Assembly: GCF_008000815.1 (NCBI RefSeq)
Contig: NZ_CP042806.1
Location: 3,348,001-3,412,000, forward strand
Direction: 5' to 3'
DNA: 64,000 nt
From: Terriglobus albidus
GTDB taxonomy: Bacteria > Acidobacteriota > Terriglobia > Terriglobales > Acidobacteriaceae
The notes beneath the pieces are model-generated. The model saw only the letters and a program-made list of their open reading frames with translations. It made no database searches and was not told the DNA's origin. A program made the position numbers and the translations under genes. This document shows positions 34,309 to 43,148 of this stretch, in pieces (positions within the stretch are counted from its first letter, which is position 1; every line of letters starts with the position of its first letter).

Positions 34309-35805
34309 TTATATAACGTCGATTAGCAAGGAATTGCGGGGCAGGGAGAGACGAAACCTTGCCCCGCAATTCTTAAGGTTTATGGCTATCAAACTTCCGC
34401 CATGTGCTTCGGCGATCGACCGGCTCACGGACAGTCCAACGCCCAACCGCTCATCTTTGTTGGTGAAGAACGCATCAAAGATGCGTTCTGGGGCTTCTAT
34501 CCCACGGCCGCTGTCATCCACTTCTACGATCACGCTGTCGTCCGAAAGGAGGGTTCGAACCGTGATCGTTTGCGGATGAGGGTATTGCGGTACAAGAGCT
34601 TCGGAGGCATTGTGTATCAAATTAATGAGTACTTGCTGAATCTGAATGGCATCTGCTTCGGTTGTGGGAAGTCCAGGGTGCAAATCAGCGGAGACCTGTA
34701 TGTTGCGAGCTCGCAGCGTAGGCTCTAAAAGCTTCAACACTTGTTTGACTAGGTCGTTCAACTGGATAGTACTCCGAGATGGTGACTGGTGTTTAAATAA
34801 TGCACGCGTTTCGTGTACGACATTTCCGACCGCCATGCCGTCGCGGAGGATACCCTCGATTGCCATTTTGGCCCGTGCGAGATCCGGAGTTTCCCTTGAC
34901 ATCCAGTTGAGTGCGGCGCTCGCATTTGCGACGACGGCTGAAATTGGTTGAACAATTTCATGTGAGATGAATGCAGAAAGCTCTGCAATCGTGGCAAGTT
35001 GACTGGCTCGCGCGATCCGTTCCTTTGCAAGATCGAGCGCCGCGCCGGCGCGTTTCGCATCGTCGATATCAATATTTATACCCACCCAATAGAGCAGATC
35101 TCCGCCCTTTGTTTTCAATGGCTCTGCCCGTACGCTGAACCACCTATTTCCGCCATCGCCTTCGAGAAGGCGAACCTGGAGGTCGCCGGCTGAATGTTGT
35201 CGAAGACACGCAGCCCATTGCCTCCTGGCGTGGGGATGATCCTCGGGATGGATGAAGATCAAGTGGGACTCCCAATCTCCGCCAACTTCTTCGCCATACC
35301 GGAGGCTATGGAGTTGTGGAAGTCCGAGATAGCTCGCGGTCGCTTCGTTAACAAAGACGACAGCGCCTGCGGGTGTCGCATACCAGGTTTGGATCGGAAT
35401 GAGATTGAGCGTTGTCCGTAGCTGCGCCTCCAGCGGTGAGTGTTGGTGTATCGAGGGATGAAACTGTAACGCGGTGAACAGCCAGATCTCTTCCGGCCCA
35501 TCCGAATGTCCGAAGGCGATCAATTCGACATGAGTGTAACTTGCGGGGCGCGCGCCGCGTAGGCGGACATATATACGGAGCGGGAGGCCCGTAGATAGCG
35601 ATTCCTGCCAGGCATGGATAGCCTGTGGCTTGTCGTCATCAACGAGGAGATCGAGCCAGTAGGTTCCTCCGGGAGGCTCCACGCGCGCACCGGTGAGCTG
35701 TTCCAGCGCGAGATTGGCGTAGATGCAGTGGCCGTCGGAATGCACCAACCATGAGGGATGAGGCGAACCTTGAACAAACGCTCTTATATCTATGGCGGCA
35801 GTCAT
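34309..35805 (-). CDS. PAS-domain sensor histidine kinase (short)
   Basis: A 498-residue kinase with two PAS units (about 5-115 and 130-255) and a TodS/FixL-type core: ELSAFISHEIVQPI (His282), N-box INLIHNASEA, and G-boxes VDDSGRGI and LGVGLSVSRSIAEAHGGSL. The start is taken at the Met at 35805 (MTAAIDIRAFVQ); the longer frame would begin upstream of the probable transcription start. The N-terminal PAS has no strong similarity to those of the larger kinases. It is divergent from the oxidase operon, and both promoters carry the shared element. No receiver gene is adjacent. Confidence 0.9.
   Translation of the reverse strand: MTAAIDIRAFVQGSPHPSWLVHSDGHCIYANLALEQLTGARVEPPGGTYWLDLLVDDDKPQAIHAWQESLSTGLPLRIYVRLRGARPASYTHVELIAFGHSDGPEEIWLFTALQFHPSIHQHSPLEAQLRTTLNLIPIQTWYATPAGAVVFVNEATASYLGLPQLHSLRYGEEVGGDWESHLIFIHPEDHPHARRQWAACLRQHSAGDLQVRLLEGDGGNRWFSVRAEPLKTKGGDLLYWVGINIDIDDAKRAGAALDLAKERIARASQLATIAELSAFISHEIVQPISAVVANASAALNWMSRETPDLARAKMAIEGILRDGMAVGNVVHETRALFKHQSPSRSTIQLNDLVKQVLKLLEPTLRARNIQVSADLHPGLPTTEADAIQIQQVLINLIHNASEALVPQYPHPQTITVRTLLSDDSVIVEVDDSGRGIEAPERIFDAFFTNKDERLGVGLSVSRSIAEAHGGSLIAINLKNCGARFRLSLPRNSLLIDVI
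34331..34372. terminator. 13-bp inverted repeat at end of kinase gene
   Basis: GAATTGCGGGGCA and TGCCCCGCAATTC pair perfectly across a 16-base loop. The repeat lies inside the last codons of the kinase gene (minus) and about 120 bp past the Ndh stop (plus), so it could terminate the converging operon. There is no T-run. Confidence 0.45.
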
Positions 35806-35902
35806 CGCTTCCAACTCTTCTAGCAAACCGATGGGATCAGCGAATTGCCGACATCTCTGTGGCGGTCTACACCGGCTCCGTCCAGCATTCAACATGAGAA
35901 GC

Positions 35903-35947
35903 GTATTACGAAAGATGGCGGGATACTCATTACATCTTTCTGGTATT
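35903..35947 (-). promoter_or_regulatory. shared regulon element, short kinase gene
   Basis: Minus-strand AATACCAGAAAGATGTAATG (plus AG; 35926-35947), then TAATAC (35903-35908) after 17 bp rather than 19-20. It faces the kinase gene; the -10 assignment is the weakest of the set. Confidence 0.55.
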
Positions 35948-36010
35948 CCCAAATGTTATTCGGTTGCTTCATGTGACTGCTATTGCGCTCTCGGCTGGAG
36001 GCATTTGCAC

Positions 36011-36058
36011 GCTACCAGAAACATGTAATTTCTAAGTCCTTTCGGTGTTGTTTACTAT
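36011..36058 (+). promoter_or_regulatory. shared regulon promoter, oxidase operon
   Basis: GCTACCAGAAACATGTAATT (plus TC; 36011-36032) matches the consensus fully; TACTAT follows after 20 bp (36053-36058) with CACG behind it. It faces the cytochrome oxidase genes. Confidence 0.85.
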
Positions 36059-36161
36059 CACGCTGTCAGAAGCCAGATGCAGTTCGCGGCACCTGTCAAA
36101 TCCTGATAACGCCCGATCGATAACAGCCATCATGGAGCGGTTTGAGAAGGAAGATCAGAAT

Positions 36162-37196
36162 ATGCAGAGGAAACGTTACAGAAGTCCGACTTGTGTTGCG
36201 AGTGTAATTACAGCCTTGTCTCTGAAGGCCCCGCTATTTGCTCAAGGGAAAACGCCGAGCACACTAGCTCCCGCCTCAACCGCTGCACACCAGATATTTG
36301 ACCTCTCAATCTTTGTTGTCACGATTACGGGAGCGATCTTCCTGGCGGTCGGAGGTTTGCTCGCTACGGCGCTTTACAAGTTTAGAGCTCGCAGGTCTGA
36401 CCCTATGATCGAGCCCGCGCAGATTTATGGTAGTACGCAGATCGAGCTGGCATGGACTGTAGTGCCGATATTGATCGTAGTTGTGCTATTCCTAACTACT
36501 GCGAGAATCATCTTCGCAATTCAAGATGCTCCAAAGCCGCCCGGTGCTCTTGATGTGACGGCCATTGGCCATCAATTCTGGTGGGAGTTTCGCTACCCAA
36601 AATATGGAATTGTCACGGCGAATGAACTGCACATACCGGTAAGCCCCGAGTTGGCCCCGAAGCCAACGTTTCTTAAGTTGACGTCGGCAGATGTGAATCA
36701 TAGCTTCTGGATTCCGCAGTTGGCGGGTAAGACCGATTTGATCGCGAATCACGTGAATACCATGTGGCTCGCCCCCCAAAAATCCGGCCTTTTTCTCGGA
36801 CAATGCGCGCAGTTCTGTGGCTCGCAACACGCCATGATGTTGTTGCGGGTCTATGTGGATACGCCAGAGCAGTTTGATGCATGGATCAAAAATCAACAGC
36901 GTTCCGGCAGGCAGGATGCACAGGTCGCTGCGGGGCGAAAGGTTTTTGAAACACAGGCATGCATGAACTGCCATGCTGTTGCAGGAACCGCTGCAGCCGG
37001 AAGGTTCGGGCCCGACCTTACCCACCTGATGAGTCGAGCGACGTTAGCTTCTGGCGCCATGGATAACACGCCGGAGAACCTGCGTCAGTGGATCAAGGCT
37101 CCAGATACGTTCAAGCAGAGCGCTCTTATGCCGGCTATGCAGCTAAACGATGAGCAGCTCGACCAAGTGACTGCTTATCTTCTGACCCTGAAGTGA
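36162..37196 (+). CDS. cytochrome c oxidase subunit II with fused cytochrome c (caa3 type)
   Basis: A 344-residue subunit. The start is taken at 36162 (AAGGAAG upstream), giving a signal peptide and two membrane helices (about 45-75 and 97-120). The CuA site is complete: His180, Cys215, Cys219, His223 and Met226 in CAQFCGSQHAMM. A C-terminal cytochrome c domain follows, with CMNCH at 267-271 and a Met in LMPAMQL as the likely sixth ligand. This fusion defines caa3-type oxidases that take electrons directly from a membrane cytochrome c. It is the first gene of a long operon behind a shared-type promoter. Confidence 0.93.
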   Translation: MQRKRYRSPTCVASVITALSLKAPLFAQGKTPSTLAPASTAAHQIFDLSIFVVTITGAIFLAVGGLLATALYKFRARRSDPMIEPAQIYGSTQIELAWTVVPILIVVVLFLTTARIIFAIQDAPKPPGALDVTAIGHQFWWEFRYPKYGIVTANELHIPVSPELAPKPTFLKLTSADVNHSFWIPQLAGKTDLIANHVNTMWLAPQKSGLFLGQCAQFCGSQHAMMLLRVYVDTPEQFDAWIKNQQRSGRQDAQVAAGRKVFETQACMNCHAVAGTAAAGRFGPDLTHLMSRATLASGAMDNTPENLRQWIKAPDTFKQSALMPAMQLNDEQLDQVTAYLLTLK

Positions 37197-37212
37197 CCAG
37201 AGGAGACTTAAT

Positions 37213-38907
37213 ATGAGCGACTATTCAGTTTCAGCTCACGAGGCATTTGGCCCACCGGTCTCCGTGAAAAAGCGGGGGACCTTTCTGGAGAGCCTGCACG
37301 CATGGGTGGTCACGGTTGACCACAAGCGTCTTGGGATTCTTTATATCCTCTACTCCACGTTCTTTTTGCTTGTCGCAGGCGCTGAAGCTCTCCTCATGCG
37401 CCTACAGTTGGCATATCCTCACAACCAGCTTCTCAGTCCGCAAGTCTACAACCGTTTTTTTACGATGCACGGCACGACCATGGTGTTTCTGGTCGGAATG
37501 CCGTTCCTTTTCGGGTTCGGAAATTACATCGTTCCGCTGCAGATCGGAGCTCGGGATATGGCATTTCCTCGCTTGAATGCGTTTAGCTTTTGGCTAACCG
37601 CATTCGGCGGCCTCCTGCTCTACTACAGTTTTCTTGGTGGAGGAGGATTGTATGGAGTTGGAAATGCCCCGGATGTCGGTTGGTTTGCATACGCTCCTCT
37701 GACGGCTCGCTCCTTCTCTCCTGGACACGCAACGGACTACTGGGCACTTGCTCTGATTGTGAGCGGCTTCGGAACGCTGGGTACTGCGGTGAACATCATC
37801 GCCACGATTGTATCGATGCGTTGCAAGGGCATGACACTCATGCGGATGCCGTTGTTTACGTGGCTTTTCCTGGTCGTAAGCATGCTCACTTTGGTGACGA
37901 TCACGCCACTGACGGCGGCTCAGTTCATGTTGCTCATCGATCGATACCTCGGAGGCCACTTCTTCGACACACAGGCAGGCGGATCGTCATTGGTATGGAT
38001 CCATTTCTTTTGGATCTTCGGTCACCCTGAGGTTTACGTGTTGGTGATGCCAGCCTTCGCAATAGCGAATGAGGTGATTCCGGTCTTCTGCCGGAAGGCG
38101 ATCTTTGGTTACCCAGCCATGGTGGCTGCATCGGTTGGCATTATGTTTGTGAGCCTTGGTGTCTGGGCTCATCATATGTTCACCGTTGGGATGACCTCTG
38201 TATCGAATGCTTTCTTCACTCTGTCTACGATGTTGGTGGGAGTTCCAACAGGGATCAAAATATTCAATTGGATCGCTACGCTATGGGGCGGGCGAATACG
38301 GTTTACCACGCCGATGCTCTTCTGTATCGGATTTCTCTTCCAATTCCTGATCGCCGGCCTTACCGGAATTATGTTATCGGTCTCCCCTTGGGACTGGCAG
38401 CTCCATAACTCATACTTCGTGATTGCACACTTCCACTATGTACTGGTGGGCGCCGTCGTCTTCTGCATTTTTGCGGCGCTCTACTTCTGGTATCCCAAGG
38501 CTACGGGCAAATTGATGGACGAAACCCTAGGTAAGTGGCATTTCTGGCTTTTCACCATAGGCTTTCACATCACCTTTGACACGATGCATTTCCTGGGACT
38601 TCTCGGAATGCCGAGGTCAATCTATACGTATCAACCCGACCGTGGTTGGAACTTTTTGAATCTGATCGTTTCAATCGGAGGCGTGATTCAGGGCATTGCT
38701 GTTTTGATCTTCGCATTCAACTTCGTCCGTTCCTATTTCCGGGGCAAGATCGCCGGTGACGATCCATGGGATGCCTGGACGCTTGAATGGACAACGTCAT
38801 CTCCACCGCCGGCCTATAACTTTGAGCAAACTCCTGAGGTGCATAGTCGCAGGCCGCTCTGGGACCTCAAACATCCGGATGATCCTGATTGGGAGTATGA
38901 AGCATGA
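37213..38907 (+). CDS. ctaD: cytochrome c oxidase subunit I
   Basis: A 564-residue heme-copper oxidase catalytic subunit with about 12 membrane helices. Conserved landmarks are FFTMHGTTMVFL (low-spin heme His), IFGHPEVYVLVMPAF with the His-Tyr cross-link of the CuB site, VWAHHMFTVGM with two CuB His, and LHNSYFVIAHFHYVLVGA with the two heme His. The HPEVY motif with the Tyr shows the A-type proton pathway. It reduces oxygen to water and pumps protons. It lies 16 bp behind the subunit II gene and overlaps the subunit III gene by four bases. Confidence 0.96.
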   Translation: MSDYSVSAHEAFGPPVSVKKRGTFLESLHAWVVTVDHKRLGILYILYSTFFLLVAGAEALLMRLQLAYPHNQLLSPQVYNRFFTMHGTTMVFLVGMPFLFGFGNYIVPLQIGARDMAFPRLNAFSFWLTAFGGLLLYYSFLGGGGLYGVGNAPDVGWFAYAPLTARSFSPGHATDYWALALIVSGFGTLGTAVNIIATIVSMRCKGMTLMRMPLFTWLFLVVSMLTLVTITPLTAAQFMLLIDRYLGGHFFDTQAGGSSLVWIHFFWIFGHPEVYVLVMPAFAIANEVIPVFCRKAIFGYPAMVAASVGIMFVSLGVWAHHMFTVGMTSVSNAFFTLSTMLVGVPTGIKIFNWIATLWGGRIRFTTPMLFCIGFLFQFLIAGLTGIMLSVSPWDWQLHNSYFVIAHFHYVLVGAVVFCIFAALYFWYPKATGKLMDETLGKWHFWLFTIGFHITFDTMHFLGLLGMPRSIYTYQPDRGWNFLNLIVSIGGVIQGIAVLIFAFNFVRSYFRGKIAGDDPWDAWTLEWTTSSPPPAYNFEQTPEVHSRRPLWDLKHPDDPDWEYEA

Positions 38908-39500
38908 GCTCGATTCCACTTCGCGTACCTGAGGATGCTCTTAAGTGGCGTCTTCCATATAAAAGTCGAGTCGGCATGGCCGCGTTGATCGTCGGAGAGA
39001 GTGCGCTATTCACGATATTTGTCGTCGCCTACATCTTTTATCTGGGCAGGAGCCTCACAGGCCCAAAGCCATCCGACGTCCTGGAAGTTCCTGTTCTGGG
39101 CACAATATGCCTGCTATCGAGCAGCTTGACCATCTGGCGTGCAGAGCGCGCGATCGAGAATGACCGAAGAAGAAGTTTTACCGTTTGGCTCGCAACGACG
39201 GTCGTGCTCGCCGTGTGCTTCCTGGTCGGGACCGCGCTGGAGTGGCACAAGCTGATCTACCGCGACGGGCTAACGATCAGTACCAACCTGTTCGGTACAA
39301 CGTTCTATTCTCTCGTCGGCCTCCACGCCACACACGTCATCGTCGGTCTATTCCTTCTTAGTGCGGTTCTCCTGTTTTCTCTGTTTGGCTGGATCGACCA
39401 GCGCCAGAGTGACCGTTTTAGCGTAGTGGCTCTCTACTGGCACTTCGTCGACGCGGTTTGGGTCGTTGTTTTCACAGTGGTGTACCTAATCGGACGGTGA
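38904..39500 (+). CDS. cytochrome c oxidase subunit III
   Basis: A 198-residue membrane protein with five hydrophobic helices, the short form of subunit III found in caa3 and ba3-like operons. GESALFTIFVVAYIFYLGRS and the C-terminal VVALYWHFVDAVWVVVFTVV are characteristic; the latter carries the His and Asp/Trp residues that pack against subunit I. It does not bind metal but stabilises the oxidase. Its start overlaps the end of the subunit I gene (ATGA) and its stop overlaps the next start, so the three subunits are translationally coupled. Confidence 0.93.
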   Translation: MSSIPLRVPEDALKWRLPYKSRVGMAALIVGESALFTIFVVAYIFYLGRSLTGPKPSDVLEVPVLGTICLLSSSLTIWRAERAIENDRRRSFTVWLATTVVLAVCFLVGTALEWHKLIYRDGLTISTNLFGTTFYSLVGLHATHVIVGLFLLSAVLLFSLFGWIDQRQSDRFSVVALYWHFVDAVWVVVFTVVYLIGR

Positions 39501-40348
39501 TGGTGATGACTGGTCAAACGACAGCGAAAAGCGAAGATAAGTTGATCGAAATGCCGGCGGGCACGGCTTGGCCGATCATGCTTGCTTTTGGAGTGACCCT
39601 TTGCTTTGCAAGTTTAGTTACGAATGCAGGCGTCGGTGTCGCGGGCCTGATCGTTGTGGGTTGCGGAGTTTACGGGTGGGCAAGACAGGTACTGCCTCAT
39701 GAGCGTCACGAACTGATTCCGGTTCAGGAGAGAACGTTTGTACCGATGAGCGTGAGAACTCTCGTTTCCCATCTTCAGGTCAATGAGGTCCATCGGGCCT
39801 ACCTCCCAGTCGAGAGTTATCCGGTCACATCAGGACTTCGCGGAGGGATTGCCGGCGGTATCGTGATGATCCTACCGGCCTTGCTCTTCGGATATCTTAC
39901 GCAGCACAGCATTTGGTATGCGGTGAATCTCCTCGGCGGTGCAGGCGTCGCTCATTGGGCAAATGCTACGACGGCAGATATCGCTGCGTTCCATTGGAAC
40001 GGGCTAATCATCGCGACTCTGATTCACGCCGCGGTCTGTACTCTTATCGGACTTCTCTACGGGGCGATGCTGCCTATGTGGCCCAAACGGCCCATCCTGC
40101 TGGGTGGTATCATCGCGCCGCTGCTCTGGACTGGTCTGTTGCATTCGATCCTTGGGTTCGTCAATCCGGCGTTCAATGCGCGGATCTCTTGGGGATGGTT
40201 CACCCTTTCGGAGATTCTTTTCGGTATCGTTGCCGGCGTTGTAGTCACAAGGTCGGCTAAGATCCGCACACACCAGGCCCTTCCGTTCATCCTGCGCATG
40301 GGGATTGAGACTAAAGAGTTCCGATCCAATAAAGGAGACCAGCGATGA
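39500..40348 (+). CDS. oxidase-cluster membrane protein
   Basis: A 282-residue protein with an ATG overlapping the stop of subunit III (TGATG); a second Met at 39506 is equally possible. The N-terminal 70 residues hold two membrane helices (AWPIMLAFGVTLCFASLV, GVAGLIVVGCGVYGWARQVL) resembling the small subunit IV of oxidases. A soluble stretch follows, then four or five more helices. Proteins of this layout occur next to Rieske and alternative oxidase genes, but their role is not settled. It overlaps the next gene by four bases, so it clearly belongs to the respiratory operon. Confidence 0.75.
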   Translation: MVMTGQTTAKSEDKLIEMPAGTAWPIMLAFGVTLCFASLVTNAGVGVAGLIVVGCGVYGWARQVLPHERHELIPVQERTFVPMSVRTLVSHLQVNEVHRAYLPVESYPVTSGLRGGIAGGIVMILPALLFGYLTQHSIWYAVNLLGGAGVAHWANATTADIAAFHWNGLIIATLIHAAVCTLIGLLYGAMLPMWPKRPILLGGIIAPLLWTGLLHSILGFVNPAFNARISWGWFTLSEILFGIVAGVVVTRSAKIRTHQALPFILRMGIETKEFRSNKGDQR

Positions 40349-41046
40349 AGCTGTGCATAAGGGAAGTTTTATTGCTGATTTGCCTGGTCCTTCTTATCGG
40401 ATGTCACAGGCGGATCGGTGCGCCTGAAGATCGAGAAGAGCTGCTCAGGCCGGAGAAGGTTGTTTCTTTCGATCGTCTTTATAAGGCAAATTGTTCTGCC
40501 TGCCATGGTGAGAATGGCGCGGGGGGGCCCGCGATCGATCTCTCGAATCCGAACTACCAGGCGCTGGTTGATGACGCCTCGATGCGTCGATGGATTACAT
40601 CCGGAATGCCGGGCACGCAGATGCCGGCCTTCGGGACATCCGCCGGAGGATTCCTCACCCCAGAACAGGTTGACGCGTTGATTACGGGAATGCGCTCTCG
40701 ATGGTCCACGCAAACAGGCGTCAAGGAGGATATGCCCCCTTATCGTGCAACTGGAGCAGGTAATGCTGATCGTGGCAACGAGCTCTTTCGGTCCACCTGT
40801 TCTCCCTGCCACCAACAGAGTAGTCAGAAACTAGCAGATCCGAGCTATCTTTCCTTGGTCAGCGATCAAAGCCTTCGGACGATTGTGATCGCAGGTCGTC
40901 GTGATCTTGGGCATCCAGATTGGGTGCAGGTGCGGCATAACCAGCCGCTGGCGGATCAAGACGTGAGCGATGTTGTCGCTTACTTGAACTCGCTGCGGAA
41001 CGATACTCCCGGCGGGCCTTATTCCGATACGAAGTCGAAGAGGTGA
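40345..41046 (+). CDS. diheme cytochrome c lipoprotein
   Basis: A 233-residue exported cytochrome with a lipoprotein signal ending LLICLVLLIGC. Two CxxCH heme sites are seen: NCSACHGENGAGG (about 51) and TCSPCHQQSS (about 151), each starting its own cytochrome c domain. The first domain has MPAFG as a probable Met ligand; none is obvious in the second. It probably shuttles electrons from the Rieske/cytochrome b part to the oxidase in the same operon. The four-base overlap with the preceding gene and the three-base gap to the Rieske gene support a common complex. Confidence 0.9.
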   Translation: MKLCIREVLLLICLVLLIGCHRRIGAPEDREELLRPEKVVSFDRLYKANCSACHGENGAGGPAIDLSNPNYQALVDDASMRRWITSGMPGTQMPAFGTSAGGFLTPEQVDALITGMRSRWSTQTGVKEDMPPYRATGAGNADRGNELFRSTCSPCHQQSSQKLADPSYLSLVSDQSLRTIVIAGRRDLGHPDWVQVRHNQPLADQDVSDVVAYLNSLRNDTPGGPYSDTKSKR

Positions 41047-41049
41047 CTT

Positions 41050-41652
41050 GTGAACGAAGAGAAAGTATCCGTGGGCCGCGATGATGAAGCGGCAATGCAA
41101 GAGGTACCTCGGACCATTTCGAGGAGATGGCTGCTTCTAAAGATTGGAGCAGCCTTCAACGCCGTCGTTGGAGTTGCCGTTGCCGTTCCGGTTCTAAAGT
41201 ATCTCCTCTCACCGGTGAAACCTGATGACGCCTATAAATCGTGGGTATCACTCGGTCCCATTGAGTCTTTTCCAGTGGGTGAGACGCGCCTGGCGAAATT
41301 CATTAGCCCCGGCGGGCGGGCATGGGATGGGGAGACCGATGGTGTCGCTTGTTGGGTACGGCGTGTCGCTGTGAAGGAATTCCAGGTGTTTGCCATTAAC
41401 TGCGCTCACCTGGGCTGTCCCGTTCGCTGGTTTCCGCAATCGCAACTGTTCATGTGCCCATGCCACGGAGGCGCCTACTATGCCGATGGCAGTCGTGCCT
41501 CCGGTCCCCCGGAAAGAGGCCTGTTTACCTACGATACGAAGATCGTAGAGGGCAGTCTTCAAATCAATGCGGGGCAACTGCCAACACTGGCTAACTCTGC
41601 CAGACTTATCCAGATTGAACCTGCCCGCGGAGGAACGCCATGCAATGGTTGA
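41050..41652 (+). CDS. Rieske iron-sulfur protein of cytochrome bc complex
   Basis: A 200-residue protein that starts with GTG behind GAAGAGG. An N-terminal Arg pair and a membrane anchor (WLLLKIGAAFNAVVGVAVAV) precede the Rieske fold. The cluster motifs INCAHLGCPVRW and LFMCPCHGGAYYADGSRASG supply the two Cys and two His ligands of the [2Fe-2S] centre, with the usual extra Cys pair. It takes an electron from quinol and passes it to cytochrome c. Its end overlaps the cytochrome b gene by 13 bases. Confidence 0.94.
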   Translation: MNEEKVSVGRDDEAAMQEVPRTISRRWLLLKIGAAFNAVVGVAVAVPVLKYLLSPVKPDDAYKSWVSLGPIESFPVGETRLAKFISPGGRAWDGETDGVACWVRRVAVKEFQVFAINCAHLGCPVRWFPQSQLFMCPCHGGAYYADGSRASGPPERGLFTYDTKIVEGSLQINAGQLPTLANSARLIQIEPARGGTPCNG

Positions 41653-43115
41653 AACGGCTCTACCAGTGGACCGACAGCAGATTGCAGCTCGGCGAACCGA
41701 TCAAAGAAATGGCGCTCCACCCGGTTCCTAACAAGACAGCCAGTTGGTGGTACGTCTTCGGTAGCGCGGCATTTGTGCTGCTGATGTTGCAGATTGTGAC
41801 CGGGATTTTGCTTGCATTGGTGTATGTGCCGTCGGCTGGGCACGCGTGGGAGAGCTTGAACGTGCTTAACCACCAGCTAACTCTCGGTTGGTTCCTGCGT
41901 GCGATGCATGGTTGGGGTTCCAATTTTATGGTCGCCGTTGTGCTGATTCACATGGCACAGGTATTCCTCTTTGGCGCCTACAAATATCCACGCGAGTTGA
42001 CATGGATACTCGGCGTCTTCCTTCTTCTGATGACCTTGGGGATGGCGTTTACGGGCCAGGTGCTGCGATTTGATCAAGACGCATATTGGGGATTAGGTAT
42101 CGGAGCATCGATCGCCAGCCGCGTTCCTCTCGTGGGGAGTTCGGTGGTGCACCTGATGCTGGGTGGTCCAATCATTGCGGGTGCCACTCTTTCGCGCTTC
42201 TTTGCTTTTCACGTCTTTGTTATTCCGGGCATGCTGCTTATATTTGCCTGTCTCCATGTATGGATGGTTGTGAAACTTGGGGTCAATGAATGGCCGATGC
42301 CGGGACGCATCGTGCGACGGTCTACCTATGTCTCTGAGTATCACGAGCTAACCACGAAGGACGGAAGGCCGTTTGTTCCCGGAGCGGTTTGGAAAGACGC
42401 TTTTTTCTCTGCGGCGATTCTCGCCGCCGTTGCAGTATGCGCTGTGGTGCTTGGGCCGTACGGGCCGGGCGGCCAGCCAGATCCAACTATCATTCAGACC
42501 GCACCCAAACCCGATTTCTTCTTTCTCTGGCTGTATGCGGTTCTGTCATACCTGCCGCCGAGCCTCGAAACTCCGTTTTTGTTGATTGTTCCGGTACTGG
42601 GAATCGCCGCTTTGGTCGCACTCCCGTTCTATGCCGGAGAGGGCGAGAAGAGTTGGCATCGGCGTCCTGTTGCCGTCATTATGCTCACCACGATTGCTGT
42701 GAGTTGGGGTGTATTCACTCGTCTTGGTACCTTCACACCTTGGAGCCCCAAGATGAATGCCTGGAGCGGTGGACCCCCGGTGCCTAGCCGGTATATCCGC
42801 GAAACCAGCCCTCTGGTAAGGCAGGGCGCGATTGTCTTTCAATCGAAACAGTGCCGCAATTGCCACTCCATAGCGGGCGAGGGCGGCCAGCGGGGCCCGG
42901 CACTGGACCTTATTGCCACACGAATGACAGAAGATCAACTCATTCGTCAGGTATTGCAAGGTGGTGGGAACATGCCGGCATATGGAAAGAACCTCACGCC
43001 TGCGGAGGTCAACGCACTCGTCCAGTTTTTAGAAACGCTGCATCCGGCGAACCAGCCTCCGGCAACAGATGCATCCCGTAATACGGCTATGGCTGATGCC
43101 GAACCAAAACGTTAG
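41640..43115 (+). CDS. cytochrome b with C-terminal fused cytochrome c
   Basis: A 491-residue protein. Residues 1-360 form a cytochrome b of about eight helices with the four heme-ligand histidines in two helices (LRAMHGWGSNFMVAVVLIHM and FFAFHVFVIPGMLLIFACLH). The C-terminal 90 residues are a cytochrome c domain with QCRNCHSIAGEGGQRGPALD and a likely Met ligand in GNMPAYG. With the Rieske protein this makes a quinol:cytochrome c reductase in which cytochrome c1 is replaced by the fused domain. It is adjacent to the oxidase genes, suggesting a supercomplex. Confidence 0.93.
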   Translation: MQWLKRLYQWTDSRLQLGEPIKEMALHPVPNKTASWWYVFGSAAFVLLMLQIVTGILLALVYVPSAGHAWESLNVLNHQLTLGWFLRAMHGWGSNFMVAVVLIHMAQVFLFGAYKYPRELTWILGVFLLLMTLGMAFTGQVLRFDQDAYWGLGIGASIASRVPLVGSSVVHLMLGGPIIAGATLSRFFAFHVFVIPGMLLIFACLHVWMVVKLGVNEWPMPGRIVRRSTYVSEYHELTTKDGRPFVPGAVWKDAFFSAAILAAVAVCAVVLGPYGPGGQPDPTIIQTAPKPDFFFLWLYAVLSYLPPSLETPFLLIVPVLGIAALVALPFYAGEGEKSWHRRPVAVIMLTTIAVSWGVFTRLGTFTPWSPKMNAWSGGPPVPSRYIRETSPLVRQGAIVFQSKQCRNCHSIAGEGGQRGPALDLIATRMTEDQLIRQVLQGGGNMPAYGKNLTPAEVNALVQFLETLHPANQPPATDASRNTAMADAEPKR

Positions 43116-43148
43116 AGGGAGGTCGATCTGCAGACTTCATGGCAAAGC